Source: Candidatus Kaistia colombiensis (GTDB lineage Bacteria; Pseudomonadota; Alphaproteobacteria; Rhizobiales; Kaistiaceae). From it: a stretch of DNA of 64,000 nt. The first letter of the stretch is position 1. Every line of letters starts with the position of its first letter. The DNA is taken from positions 3,858,501 through 3,922,500 of the forward strand of contig CP119318.1 in assembly GCA_029203105.1 (NCBI GenBank), given 5' to 3'. Below the pieces are notes generated by a model, which saw nothing but the letters and a program-made list of their open reading frames with translations, had not been told where the DNA came from and made no database searches. Both the position numbers and the translations under genes were made by a program. Shown piece after piece: positions 26,585-34,840 of this stretch.

Positions 26585-27196
26585 ATGGACGCCAAGAGCC
26601 CCGAAACGCCGAATCCGCGCGCCAACCTTCGTCCGAGCCGCGAGGAAGCCGAGGCCGCCGTCCGCACGCTGATCGCCTGGGCCGGCGACGACCCGACGCG
26701 CGAGGGCCTGCTCGACACGCCGAAGCGCGTCACCAAGGCGTTCGGCGAGTTCTACAAGGGCTATCACGAAGACGCCGCCGAGACGCTCGATCGCGTCTTC
26801 GACGAGGCCGGCGGCTATGACGACATCGTGCTGGTGCGGGATATCCCCTTCTTTTCGCATTGCGAGCACCACATGGTGCCGTTCATCGGCAAGGCGCATA
26901 TCGCCTACTACCCGAAGAGCGGCGTCGTTGGCCTGTCGAAGCTGGCGCGTGTCGTCGACATTTTCGCCCGCCGCCTGCAGATGCAGGAGCGGCTGACCAA
27001 CCAGATCGCCCATGCGGTCGACAAGGGCCTGGATCCGCGCGGCGTCGCGGTGATGATCGAGGCGGAGCATCATTGCGTCTCGATGCGCGGCGCCCACAAA
27101 TCGGGCGTCTCGACGATCACGACGAGCTTCACCGGGGTCTTCCACAAGGACCCGGCCGAGCGAGCCCGCTTCCTGTCGCTGGTCCAGCACCACTGA
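26585..27196 (+). CDS. folE: GTP cyclohydrolase I
   Basis: 203 residues. Zn-binding and catalytic blocks are intact: SHCEHHMVPFIGKAHIAY (first Cys and His), KGLDPRGVAVMIEAEHHC (second Cys) and MRGAHKSGVSTITTSFTG. It opens GTP to dihydroneopterin triphosphate, first step of folate synthesis. The ATG at 26585 follows a GGAG; the frame upstream to 26453 is not conserved. Followed 94 bases later by hisI. Confidence 0.96.
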   Translation: MDAKSPETPNPRANLRPSREEAEAAVRTLIAWAGDDPTREGLLDTPKRVTKAFGEFYKGYHEDAAETLDRVFDEAGGYDDIVLVRDIPFFSHCEHHMVPFIGKAHIAYYPKSGVVGLSKLARVVDIFARRLQMQERLTNQIAHAVDKGLDPRGVAVMIEAEHHCVSMRGAHKSGVSTITTSFTGVFHKDPAERARFLSLVQHH

Positions 27197-27290
27197 TCCA
27201 TCGCCTGGCCCATGGGCCGGGCAGCCCGCCATCCCCTTTCCTTCGCCGCCCCGCCGGCGCTATGGCGAACGCAAACCGCCGGAGTGAACC

Positions 27291-27764
27291 ATGACCACGA
27301 TTGCCGCCAACCCGCCCCGCTTTCCCGCGCCCGGTTCGCATGCCGAAGTCGAGGAAGGCACCGCGCTGACGCCCCGCTTCGGCGCCGATGGCCTCGTCGC
27401 GGCGGTTGTCACCGACTTCGAGACGGGCGATGTCGTCATGCTCGCCTGGATGAACGCCGAGGCGCTGGCCAAGACGATCGAGACCGGCGAGGGCTGGTAC
27501 TGGAGCCGCTCGCGCAAGGAACTCTGGCACAAGGGCGCGACCAGCGGCCACGCCCAGACGGTCCGGGAAATGCGGGTCGACTGCGACCAGGATGCGATCT
27601 GGATCAGGGTCAGCACGGCCGGCACCGGCGCCAACTGCCACACCGGGCGCAAGGGCTGCTTCTATCGCAGCGTGCCGATGGGGCAGGCTGCCGGGGCCGA
27701 CCTCCGGCTCGCCTTCACCGGCGACGAGCCGCTGTTTGACCCGAAGAAGGTCTATGGCGGCTGA
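27291..27764 (+). CDS. hisI: Phosphoribosyl-AMP cyclohydrolase
   Basis: 157 residues, the stand-alone HisI. MLAWMNAEALAKTIETGEGWYWSRSRKELWHKGATSGH, DCDQDAIWIRV and CHTGRKGCFYR carry the metal-binding Asp and Cys residues of the family. Third step of histidine biosynthesis. An extra 30-residue N-terminal segment precedes the core. Same strand as folE, probably separately or jointly transcribed. Confidence 0.96.
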   Translation: MTTIAANPPRFPAPGSHAEVEEGTALTPRFGADGLVAAVVTDFETGDVVMLAWMNAEALAKTIETGEGWYWSRSRKELWHKGATSGHAQTVREMRVDCDQDAIWIRVSTAGTGANCHTGRKGCFYRSVPMGQAAGADLRLAFTGDEPLFDPKKVYGG

Positions 27765-27857
27765 GGCCCTTCTGCCGGTCGCCCCTTTGCGCGCGACCCG
27801 ATGGTCGCCGCACTCAGGGAGACACCGGCGCAACTGGTCGGCGTTGCGCCGGCCGGG

Positions 27858-28286
27858 TCAGGCCATGGCGATATAGGCACGCATCTCGTCGGCTTCGCGC
27901 TCGACCTGCTCGATACGCGCCTTGACCACGTCACCGATTGAAACGATGCCGGCGAGCCGGCCCTCTTCGACGACCGGAAGATGGCGGAACCGGCCCTCGG
28001 TCATGCGCGCCATCACTTCGTTGATGGTGTTGCGATCCGTGCAGGTGATGACCTTGGCCGTCATGATCGACGACACGGCGCCGTCGATTTCGCCGACGCC
28101 GCGGGCAAGCGCGCGCACCACGTCGCGCTCGGAGACGATACCGACAATGTGATCGGCGCTGTCGGTGATGACGACGGCGCCGATCCGGCGATTGGCCAGA
28201 AGCTGCACGACGTCAGAAATGCTGAGATCGGCGGAGGCGGTGACGACGTTCCTCCCCTTCTTCGAGAGAATCGCGGCAACTGTCAT
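27858..28286 (-). CDS. Tandem CBS-domain protein
   Basis: 142 residues made of two CBS motifs: SISDVVQLLANRRIGAVVITD...GIVSERDVVRAL and TINEVMARMTEGRFRHLPVVEE...GIVSIGDVVKARI. Such small proteins bind adenine nucleotides and regulate partner enzymes or transporters; partner unknown. ATG at 28286 has AGGGAG upstream. Convergent with hisI. Confidence 0.9.
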   Translation of the reverse strand: MTVAAILSKKGRNVVTASADLSISDVVQLLANRRIGAVVITDSADHIVGIVSERDVVRALARGVGEIDGAVSSIMTAKVITCTDRNTINEVMARMTEGRFRHLPVVEEGRLAGIVSIGDVVKARIEQVEREADEMRAYIAMA

Positions 28287-28505
28287 TGGCGTCGGCTCCC
28301 TGTTCAAACAGGGCCGGCCGCTCTCTGAGGTGGACCGGTCCGGACCCCAATCATGATCGGAGGCTCGATCGCCTGGCGATCACCCACCGTGCACGACGCC
28401 GAGGCTTTTGCGCTCTGGTCGCCCTGCCCGTTCCATGATGATGGGACCGTCCGCGGGCGAATGCAAGGCGCGCTTCCGGGCGCGCCCTGGCGCTCGAGGC
28501 GGCGA

Positions 28506-29246
28506 TCAGCGCCGATGACGGCCGATGGGATCGAACCAGGGGAAGAACAGCAGGCCGAAGAGGAAGCCGCCGAGATGGGCTTCCCAGGCGATCGTGCTGT
28601 TCGTCACGCCGGGCGGCGTGAACAGCAGGCCAAACAGCAGGTTGAAAACGAACCAGACGCCGAGGAAGGCGACGATGCGCCGGTCGCGCGCCATCTCCAG
28701 TATGGAAAGCGCCGGCCGGAAATCGGCGTCGCTGCGCGGCATGCCGCCGCCGAGCCGGCCGCCGGCCGAGAAAGCGAACCGGGCCGAAGCGGCCATCTGG
28801 GCCGAGATCGCCGCCGAGGCGCCGACCAGCGGCGCCTGTCCCGACGGGTAGAGCAGAAGATGCGCAGCCGCGCCGGCGGCCGCGCCGCCGAGCGAGAAGA
28901 TCAGGAAACGCCAGGGGCCGAAACGGCGGGCGAGCGGCGTGCCGAAAGCGGCGAGCCAGAGCGCATTGACGCCATAATGCATCCAGTCGCCATGCAGGAA
29001 GGCATAGCTGAAGAAGGTCCAGACATCGCCGGCGACGCCACCCGGCCAGTAGAAGCCCGGGATCGCCGGTCCGGTGAGGCGGATGGGGAAGAAGGCGAAA
29101 GTGGCAATCAGCCAGCTCGCCTGGGCCTCATCGAGAACATAGACGCGAACGGCGTGGATGATCGCCAGCACCGCCAGCGAGGCGATGATGACGGCGGGAA
29201 GGTTGAATACGGGTTCGCGCTCGGCGCGTTCGCTTCTCGGGCTCAT
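28506..29246 (-). CDS. Rhomboid-family intramembrane serine protease
   Basis: 246 residues with six to seven membrane segments. Rhomboid landmarks: HGDWMHYGVNALWL, the nucleophile motif VGASAAIS (GxS with Ser as base-activated nucleophile) and the catalytic His in AWEAHLGGFLFGLL. Inner-membrane protease with unknown substrate. ATG at 29246 gives a normal length; the frame upstream is not family-like. Confidence 0.9.
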   Translation of the reverse strand: MSPRSERAEREPVFNLPAVIIASLAVLAIIHAVRVYVLDEAQASWLIATFAFFPIRLTGPAIPGFYWPGGVAGDVWTFFSYAFLHGDWMHYGVNALWLAAFGTPLARRFGPWRFLIFSLGGAAAGAAAHLLLYPSGQAPLVGASAAISAQMAASARFAFSAGGRLGGGMPRSDADFRPALSILEMARDRRIVAFLGVWFVFNLLFGLLFTPPGVTNSTIAWEAHLGGFLFGLLFFPWFDPIGRHRR

Positions 29247-29623
29247 CGATCCGGCATAGTCGGCCCGCGATTTCGGCGCAAGCTCGGCGCGATGGAGGGT
29301 CGCAAAAATGGATCGGCCGTCCGGCGCGCTTCTCAAATGGGCACGCGCGGACGGCCTTCGTCACGCCCCGTCTAGCCCCCCGGCATAAGACGCCCCGTGA
29401 ACGCGACGTAACCTGTCATGCTTCAAATTTAAGATCAATATCGAAACACCTTCAACCTGTGCGTAACCCTATCCGGCGGCTTTTGCCCCGGCGAGCGCCG
29501 CGTCTGCTATGAGCGCATCATCGGCGGCGGCTCATGGTCCGCCCGCCCCTTCCGACAGGCCGAACCGCAAGGCGTTCGGACGCCAAGAGACGGGCCCCAG
29601 GGCACAATGAGCTTCGCATCCCG
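29247..29623. other. Intergenic region between divergent genes
   Basis: 377 bases between the rhomboid start and the PAS-protein start. An AT-richer patch at about 29415-29450 (TTCAAATTTAAGATCAATATCGAAA) may be promoter sequence for either gene. No further gene or RNA is recognised. Confidence 0.4.
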
Positions 29624-30268
29624 ATGAGGCATTCCTCGACCCAGCAGCTGCATGCGTACTGGCTGCGCCAGCGCGGCGGAAGCCCCGCGCCGCTGCGCCG
29701 CGCCATCGAGCCCGCCCCCATCGCCAGCGTCCTGGGCGACATGTTTATTCTCGGCGTGTCCGAGCCCGACACTTCGCTGTTTCGCCTTGCCGGCACCCGC
29801 CTCTGCGCCAACCTCGGCCGCGAACTGACCGGCACGAATTTCCTGTCTCTCTGGCGTGGGGCGGATCGCGATGGCATCGGGACGGTCTTGCACAAGATCA
29901 CTCGCGACGCCGCAGCCGCCGTGCTCGATATCACCGGCCAAACCGAGCGCGGCAACACGCTCGCGGCCGAGATGCTATTGCTGCCGGTCAGCCAAAACGG
30001 ACAGCACATCGACCGCGTTCTCGGCCTGCTGGCGCCCCTGGAACGACCCTATTGGCTGGGACTGCACGCAATCCCGCATCTGGAAGCCGCCACCGGCCTG
30101 CGGTGGCTCCAGCAAGACGAGACTCCGTCAGCGAGGCCGTCCCGGACGGATCGGCCGCTCGCCATGACATCGCCCCCGCCGATGCGCCAGACGACAGTCA
30201 GTTCTCCGCCGCACCCGACCGGGCGGCGTCATCAGCATCTCGTCGTCCTCGACGGCGGCCGCGACTGA
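29624..30268 (+). CDS. PAS_5-family domain protein
   Basis: 214 residues. The first 150 match the alphaproteobacterial PAS_5 (DUF1488-unrelated, PF07310-type) layout: LHAYWLRQRGGSPAPLRRAIEPAPI, LGDMFILGVSEPDTSLFRLAGTRLC, GRELTGTNFLSLW, and LLLPVSQNG with LLAPLERPYWLG. The C-terminal 60 residues are Pro/Arg/Thr-rich and unstructured. Probably a cytoplasmic sensor or regulator; ligand unknown. ATG at 29624 starts the conserved part; a longer frame begins at 29534. Confidence 0.78.
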   Translation: MRHSSTQQLHAYWLRQRGGSPAPLRRAIEPAPIASVLGDMFILGVSEPDTSLFRLAGTRLCANLGRELTGTNFLSLWRGADRDGIGTVLHKITRDAAAAVLDITGQTERGNTLAAEMLLLPVSQNGQHIDRVLGLLAPLERPYWLGLHAIPHLEAATGLRWLQQDETPSARPSRTDRPLAMTSPPPMRQTTVSSPPHPTGRRHQHLVVLDGGRD

Positions 30269-30654
30269 GCTCGCAACGGCCGCTCGCGACCGCGCCAGCC
30301 GGTAGCCTTCTGCATCTGACAGATCCCGCCGCCGCGACCGGCGAAAATGGCCTCGTTCGGCCGGTCTGCCGGCCGCCTCGCGCCGCTATTCACACTTTCC
30401 TTACCATGCTGTGTCCGCCGCATCACAGAGCGAGCAGGAATCCAGCGATTCCGCGCAAAATCCCGACCGCCTCGCCGGGGATTGTCCACCCAGAAGAAAC
30501 AATGCCGCAAGGCCAATTGGTTAATCGTTCATTAAACCAAAGCTTAAACTTCGTCGCGAATTTGAAGAGAAGTCGATTAGAATCATCGCGCTTGGCTTAG
30601 ATCGCAGTAAAAGACTATATGGCATAGTCTTCCTCGGACAAGAGGACGGGTTCT
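30269..30654. promoter_or_regulatory. Intergenic region with operator-like inverted repeat at 30611-30631
   Basis: 386 bases with no supported gene. From 30515 the sequence turns AT-rich (TTAATCGTTCATTAAACC). At 30611-30631 there is a perfect 8-base inverted repeat, AAGACTAT-ATGGC-ATAGTCTT, 24 bases before the next ATG, in the position of an operator or a leader hairpin. Confidence 0.5.
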
Positions 30655-31269
30655 ATGTCGTTTGTACGCGTATCGAGTTGCATTGCCGGGCTTGCCTTGT
30701 TCTTCGGCCTGATCGCCGGGGCTTCCGCACAGGATCACCCCGCCTTCATGCGGGTGACGGGCAAGACAAGTCAGCCGGTCGGCCACTTTGAGCTGTGCTC
30801 GCGGATGCCGGTTGAATGCAACGAGATCACGCGCAACAACGCCCCCGTTCATCTGACGGTCACGCGCTGGAACGAGCTGATCGCCGTCAACGACAACGTC
30901 AATACTGCCATCGAGCCGGTCACCGACCTGGAGCTCTACGGGCGCGAGGAATACTGGAACTATCCGGACGAAGGTAAGGGCGACTGCGAAGACTTCGTTC
31001 TGCTGAAGCGCCGCGAGTTGATGGAGAAGGGCTGGCCGGCCGGCGCGCTGCTGATCACCGTCGTTCGCCAGACCAATGGCGAAGGCCATGCGGTGCTGAC
31101 GGTCCGCTCCGATCGCGGCGACCTGGTGCTCGACAATCTCGAGCCGAAGATCAAGCTCTGGGGCGACACCGAGTACCAGTTCGTCAAGCGCCAGTCCGAC
31201 CAGAACAGCGGTCGCTGGGTTGCCATCGACGACGACCGGCCGACCCTGGTCGGCAGCATCAAGCGCTGA
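30655..31269 (+). CDS. Transglutaminase-like periplasmic cysteine peptidase (BTLCP family)
   Basis: 204 residues with a signal peptide (LALFFGLIAGASAQD). The BTLCP catalytic triad is visible: Cys in GDCEDFVLLKRREL, His in GEGHAVLTVRSD and Asp in LVLDNLEPKI. The family includes LapG, a c-di-GMP-controlled adhesin protease, but no LapD-type partner is adjacent, so a LapG role is only a possibility. An operator-like palindrome lies just upstream and a perfect 22-base palindrome just downstream. Confidence 0.88.
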   Translation: MSFVRVSSCIAGLALFFGLIAGASAQDHPAFMRVTGKTSQPVGHFELCSRMPVECNEITRNNAPVHLTVTRWNELIAVNDNVNTAIEPVTDLELYGREEYWNYPDEGKGDCEDFVLLKRRELMEKGWPAGALLITVVRQTNGEGHAVLTVRSDRGDLVLDNLEPKIKLWGDTEYQFVKRQSDQNSGRWVAIDDDRPTLVGSIKR

Positions 31270-31276
31270 TCGCGCC

Positions 31277-31298
31277 GACAGGCCGCATGCGGCCTGTC
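31277..31298 (+). terminator. Perfect palindrome, likely terminator
   Basis: GACAGGCCGCA/TGCGGCCTGTC, an 11+11 perfect palindrome 8 bases after the peptidase stop codon, able to form a strong stem; no T-run beyond CTT. Confidence 0.65.
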
Positions 31299-31453
31299 CT
31301 TGCGCCGATCTGGCTTCCGCAGCGCAGCGCGCCGAAACAGGCGACGCCGGCAATCGCAAGCGCCATGCCGACGACGGTTCGTCCTGAAGCAGCAGATCCG
31401 CCGCTCCTGCGACCAGAAAAGGAATGCCGCTAAACGGCGGCGCCAAAAAATGA

Positions 31454-31478
31454 AAAGCCCGCCGAACCGGCGGGCTTT
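31454..31478 (-). terminator. Intrinsic terminator of the carbonic-anhydrase-like gene
   Basis: AAAGCCCGCCG-AAC-CGGCGGGCTTT stem, 11 bp. On the minus strand the stem is followed by TTTTC and then TTTTTT, fitting a Rho-independent terminator for the gene ending at 31502. Confidence 0.88.
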
Positions 31479-31501
31479 GCCTTCAGAACGAACGGGCGAG
31501 A

Positions 31502-32023
31502 CTACTCGAAGCTCGCCGCGTAGCGCCGCCAGTTGGCGACATAGTGCGCCGCGCCCTCGCGAAGCTTGGCAAAGGCCGCCTCATCCAGCGCCCGGATCAC
31601 CCTGGCCGGAACCCCGACGACCAGTGAGCCATCCGGGACTTCCTTGCCTTCCGGCACCAGCGCGCCGGCACCAATGACGCAATTGGCGCCGATCTTCGCG
31701 CCATTCATCACGGTAGCGCCCATGCCGACCAGGCTGTTCTCACCGATCGTGCAGCCATGCAGGATGGCGCGGTGTCCGATAGTGCAGCCCGCGCCGATCG
31801 TCAGCGGATAGCCCATATCGGTATGGAGGACGGAGTGTTCCTGGATATTGCTGCGCGCGCCGATGGTGATGCGTTCATTGTCGCCGCGCAGCACGGCGCC
31901 AAACCAGATGCCGACCTCGTCGCCGAGCGTGACCTTGCCGATCACGCGCGCGTCAGGCGCGACCCAGAAGCGATCGGCGGTGGGAACTTCCGGCCAAAGG
32001 CCGTCGAGGGCGTGCAGGGGCAT
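31502..32023 (-). CDS. Gamma carbonic anhydrase-like left-handed beta-helix protein
   Basis: 173 residues with hexapeptide repeats forming a left-handed beta-helix (VIGKVTLGDEVGIWFGAVLRGD, IGARSNIQEHSVLHTD, IGAGCTIGHRAILHGCTIGENSLVGMGA). The three metal-binding His of the gamma class are consistent with QEHSVLH and GHRAILHG. May be a carbonic anhydrase or a related acyltransferase-fold protein such as PaaY/YrdA. Single gene with its own terminator. Confidence 0.88.
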   Translation of the reverse strand: MPLHALDGLWPEVPTADRFWVAPDARVIGKVTLGDEVGIWFGAVLRGDNERITIGARSNIQEHSVLHTDMGYPLTIGAGCTIGHRAILHGCTIGENSLVGMGATVMNGAKIGANCVIGAGALVPEGKEVPDGSLVVGVPARVIRALDEAAFAKLREGAAHYVANWRRYAASFE

Positions 32024-32195
32024 GGCTGGATCCGATCAGAAAAAGCCGGGCGAACGGCACTCCCCGCCGGATCGGCGGGGGCGGGGACGCAGCGGTCGCC
32101 GCTTTGGCGGTATCCACGATCGGCGCGCGCCATCGGGCCTGCGCCAATCATGGAACCTCGTTCGTCAATCAACGGCTCGCCTCAGGCGCTCCGCT

Positions 32196-32411
32196 TCAAG
32201 CTTCCTCGAGGTCGATATCGAGGATCGCCATCGTGAAGTTGTAGGAGAGCTCGCCCTCCTCGTCATCCCGGAACAGGACGCCGACGAATTCGTCGCCGAA
32301 ATAGACTTCGGCGGTGTCGTCCTTGCGGGGGCGCGGACGAATGGTGATGCCCTTCATGTTGAAGCGGCGGTGAAAGAAGCTCTCGAGCTTCTGGATCTCT
32401 TTTCGATCCAA
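32196..32411 (-). CDS. DUF3126 family protein
   Basis: 71 residues from a TTG at 32411: (M)DRKEIQKLESFFHRRF, then IRPRPRKDDTAEVYFGDEFVGVLF and MAILDIDLEE, the full DUF3126 pattern of alphaproteobacteria. The TTG is chosen because AGGAG lies 6 bases before it, whereas an in-frame ATG at 32447 lacks a site and adds a non-conserved extension. Function of the family is unknown. Lies 116 bases after cysE on the same strand. Confidence 0.85.
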   Translation of the reverse strand: MDRKEIQKLESFFHRRFNMKGITIRPRPRKDDTAEVYFGDEFVGVLFRDDEEGELSYNFTMAILDIDLEEA

Positions 32412-32527
32412 TTTGATCTCCTGAGGTTCGGGGGAACTACCGGGCATCGCCGCAGCGCCGCAAGGCGCCGCGACAGTCGCAGGCGCCACCCCGAACGGCG
32501 CCGCCACAACCCACGAAATTAAGCTGA

Positions 32528-33352
32528 TTATGCCTGATCCGGCAGGATCTGGTCCATCATTCGCGACGGCTCGGCGCAGGGCGCCTTGCCGACTACCTTG
32601 GCCGGCACGCCGGCAACCGTCGTGTTCGGCGGCACCGAATGCAGCACCACCGAGCCGGCGGCGACCCGCGAGCAATGGCCGATCTCGATATTGCCGAGGA
32701 TCTTGGCGCCGGCGCCAAGCAGCACGCCGTGGCGAACCTTGGGATGGCGATCGCCGGTTTCCTTGCCGGTTCCACCCAGCGTCACGCCCTGCAGGATCGA
32801 CACGTCGTCCTCGATCTCCGCCGTCTCGCCGACGACGAGGCCGGTGGCATGGTCGAGGAAGATGCCCTTCCCCATCGGCACGGCCGGATTGATGTCGACC
32901 TGGAACACCGAAGAAGAACGGCTCTGCAGATAGTAGGCGAAATCGCGCCGGCCCTTCCGCCATAGCCAATGGGCCAGGCGATGCGTCTCGATGGCGTGGA
33001 ATCCCTTGAAATAGAGCACCGGCTCGATGGCCCGGTTGCAGGCGGGATCGCGGTCATAGACAGCCTGGATGTCGACGCGCACCGCATTCGCGATATCGGG
33101 CTCGTCGGCAAACGCCTCGGCAAAGGCCTGGCGGATGAACTCGGCCGACAGGTCGCCATGATGCAGCCGCTCGGCGATGCGGTGCGCGACCGCCTCTTCC
33201 AGCCGACCATGGTTCAGAACCGTCGCGTAGATGAAACTCGCCAGAGCCGGCTCGGCGCGCATGATCTCTTCGGCCTGCGCCCGCATGGAGGTCCAGAGCG
33301 GATCGAAGTTGGCGAGACCCTCGCCGACGATACGGGAATTGACGGCCGACAT
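32528..33352 (-). CDS. cysE: Serine O-acetyltransferase
   Basis: 274 residues: N-terminal helical domain (LWTSMRAQAEEIMRAEPALASFIYATVLNH), then the hexapeptide-repeat acetyltransferase domain with DINPAVPMGKGIFLDHATGLVVGETAEIEDDVSILQGVTLGG and GAKILGNIEIG. Makes O-acetylserine for cysteine synthesis from acetyl-CoA and serine. Ribosome site AAGGAG, 6 bases before the ATG at 33352, fixes the start; the frame continues upstream to 33550. Confidence 0.95.
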   Translation of the reverse strand: MSAVNSRIVGEGLANFDPLWTSMRAQAEEIMRAEPALASFIYATVLNHGRLEEAVAHRIAERLHHGDLSAEFIRQAFAEAFADEPDIANAVRVDIQAVYDRDPACNRAIEPVLYFKGFHAIETHRLAHWLWRKGRRDFAYYLQSRSSSVFQVDINPAVPMGKGIFLDHATGLVVGETAEIEDDVSILQGVTLGGTGKETGDRHPKVRHGVLLGAGAKILGNIEIGHCSRVAAGSVVLHSVPPNTTVAGVPAKVVGKAPCAEPSRMMDQILPDQA

Positions 33353-33662
33353 TGACGTCTCCTTGCTGCCATCCATCGCAGCAGCCAGTTCCGGGCAGCA
33401 CCCTAACATGGGGTCCGGATGCTGCAAAACAGACATCCGCGAGGAAAAATTGCTCGCGCCCCGGACCGGCGATGCGCGCTCCGGACGGGGCTCAGAGACA
33501 TATCGGCCGGCCGCGAAAAAGCAACGGAAATCCAAATACCGGCGCAGCAAATCGAGGGATATCCGGCGCCGGCAACGGCTGAAACCATGCCGTCCGCACC
33601 GGAATCAAACCGTAAGCCGCAGCCGGCAAAACCTTGACCAAACGAAGCTTTTCGCCCCCGCT
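33353..33662. other. Intergenic region upstream of cysE
   Basis: 310 bases between cysE and the following hydrolase gene, both on the minus strand. It should contain the cysE promoter. A GCAGCATCCGGACCCC / GGTCCGGATGCTGC-like GC-rich stretch lies near 33400-33424. No gene or RNA recognised. Confidence 0.35.
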
Positions 33663-34421
33663 TCAGCGAAGCCCGCGCTTCTCCAGAAACGCCAGAACCC
33701 CGCCCTTGTAGACCTTGTCGCCGACGGCGAGCATATGGTCGCGCTTCGGGATATCGAGCACCTCGGCATTCGGAATGATCGCGGCAAGCTCGGCGGCCGA
33801 GCCGGCCAGTTCGTCGCGTTCGCCGACGGCAATCAGAACCGGCAGGCGCAGCGTGGCGAGGTCGTCGGCCGAGATCGGCTGGCGCGTCGCCTTCATGCAG
33901 GCGGCGAGCGCGACGCGGTCGCTCTTCGTCTGGTCGGCGAACTTGCGGAACATCTGGCCGATCGGATCGAGGATGCTGTCCGGCTCATTCGTCTCCAGCG
34001 CGTCCACGACCGGGCCCCAGGGCCCGATACCCGTCACGATGCCGTAGCCGAGCCCGCCGAGGATCATCGACTTGACCATCTCGGGATGCCCCAGCGCCAG
34101 GAAGGCGGCGATCCGCGCGCCCATCGAATAGCCCATGATATCGGCGCGGGCGATGCCGAGATGCCGCAGCAGGTTGCGCGCATCCTCCGCCATGGCGGCG
34201 ACGCGATAGGCGCCGACCTCATGCGGCTTGTCGCTGTGACCATGGCCGCGATTGTCGAAGGCGATCACCCGTCGCCCCGCCTTCACCAGCGTGTCGACCC
34301 AGCCAGGATTGACCCAGTTGACCTTCGCGCTCGATCCGAAACCGTGGATAAGGAGGATCGGCGGCCCCTCGCCCTCGTCCAGATAGGCGATGGAGTAGCC
34401 GTTCGAAAGGAAGCTTTGCAT
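33663..34421 (-). CDS. Alpha/beta-fold hydrolase
   Basis: 252 residues with the oxyanion block LLIHGFGSS, FDNRGHGHSDKP, the nucleophile elbow GYSMGARIA (Ser near 99), an acidic residue in VGERDELAG and the catalytic His in KRDHMLAVGD. A general esterase/hydrolase of the AB hydrolase-1 family; substrate unknown. Start ATG at 34421 is family-conserved. Confidence 0.88.
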   Translation of the reverse strand: MQSFLSNGYSIAYLDEGEGPPILLIHGFGSSAKVNWVNPGWVDTLVKAGRRVIAFDNRGHGHSDKPHEVGAYRVAAMAEDARNLLRHLGIARADIMGYSMGARIAAFLALGHPEMVKSMILGGLGYGIVTGIGPWGPVVDALETNEPDSILDPIGQMFRKFADQTKSDRVALAACMKATRQPISADDLATLRLPVLIAVGERDELAGSAAELAAIIPNAEVLDIPKRDHMLAVGDKVYKGGVLAFLEKRGLR

Positions 34422-34576
34422 TGGGGGATCCCGGGGCTGTCTGCGGCGCTCTTATGCAGGATCGCGGCGGCCGCGCCAAGGTGTCGCCGTCGCTGGAGCT
34501 CCGCCCGGTCTGTTCATGGCGCCATCCCGACGCTATGGTCCGCGCCATTGCTGCTTCGAACCGACGGACCCGCGCC

Positions 34577-34825
34577 ATGGCCGCACATGTGATCCCGCAC
34601 TTCCACAATGACTCCGGTGTCGTGACGATCGAGATCGGCGTCAAGGAATTCATGTGCGTCGGCGCGAAGCCGCCTTTCGACCACCCGCATATCTTTATCG
34701 ACATGGGGGAGGACAACGAGAAAGTCTGCTCCTACTGCTCGACCCTCTATCGCTTCAATTCCCGCCTGCACGGCGCCGAGACGCTGCCGCCCGGCCACCT
34801 CTTCGTCGACCCGATCGCGGCGTAG
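34577..34825 (+). CDS. CHCC-type zinc-finger protein (NDUFS6-like)
   Basis: 82 residues. Cys in FMCVGAKPPFDHPH, His in the HPHIFIDMG segment and VCSYCSTLYRF give the C-H-C-C metal site of PF10276, related to the mitochondrial complex I subunit NDUFS6. In alphaproteobacteria it may associate with respiratory complex I (inference from the family). ATG at 34577 starts MAAHVIPHF; divergent from the hydrolase gene. Confidence 0.88.
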   Translation: MAAHVIPHFHNDSGVVTIEIGVKEFMCVGAKPPFDHPHIFIDMGEDNEKVCSYCSTLYRFNSRLHGAETLPPGHLFVDPIAA

Positions 34826-34840
34826 CGGATCCCGATCAGC

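Noticed and set aside
30655..31269. Firm assignment of the cysteine peptidase as LapG
   Set aside because: The family fits but there is no LapD or large adhesin nearby, so only the family is stated.
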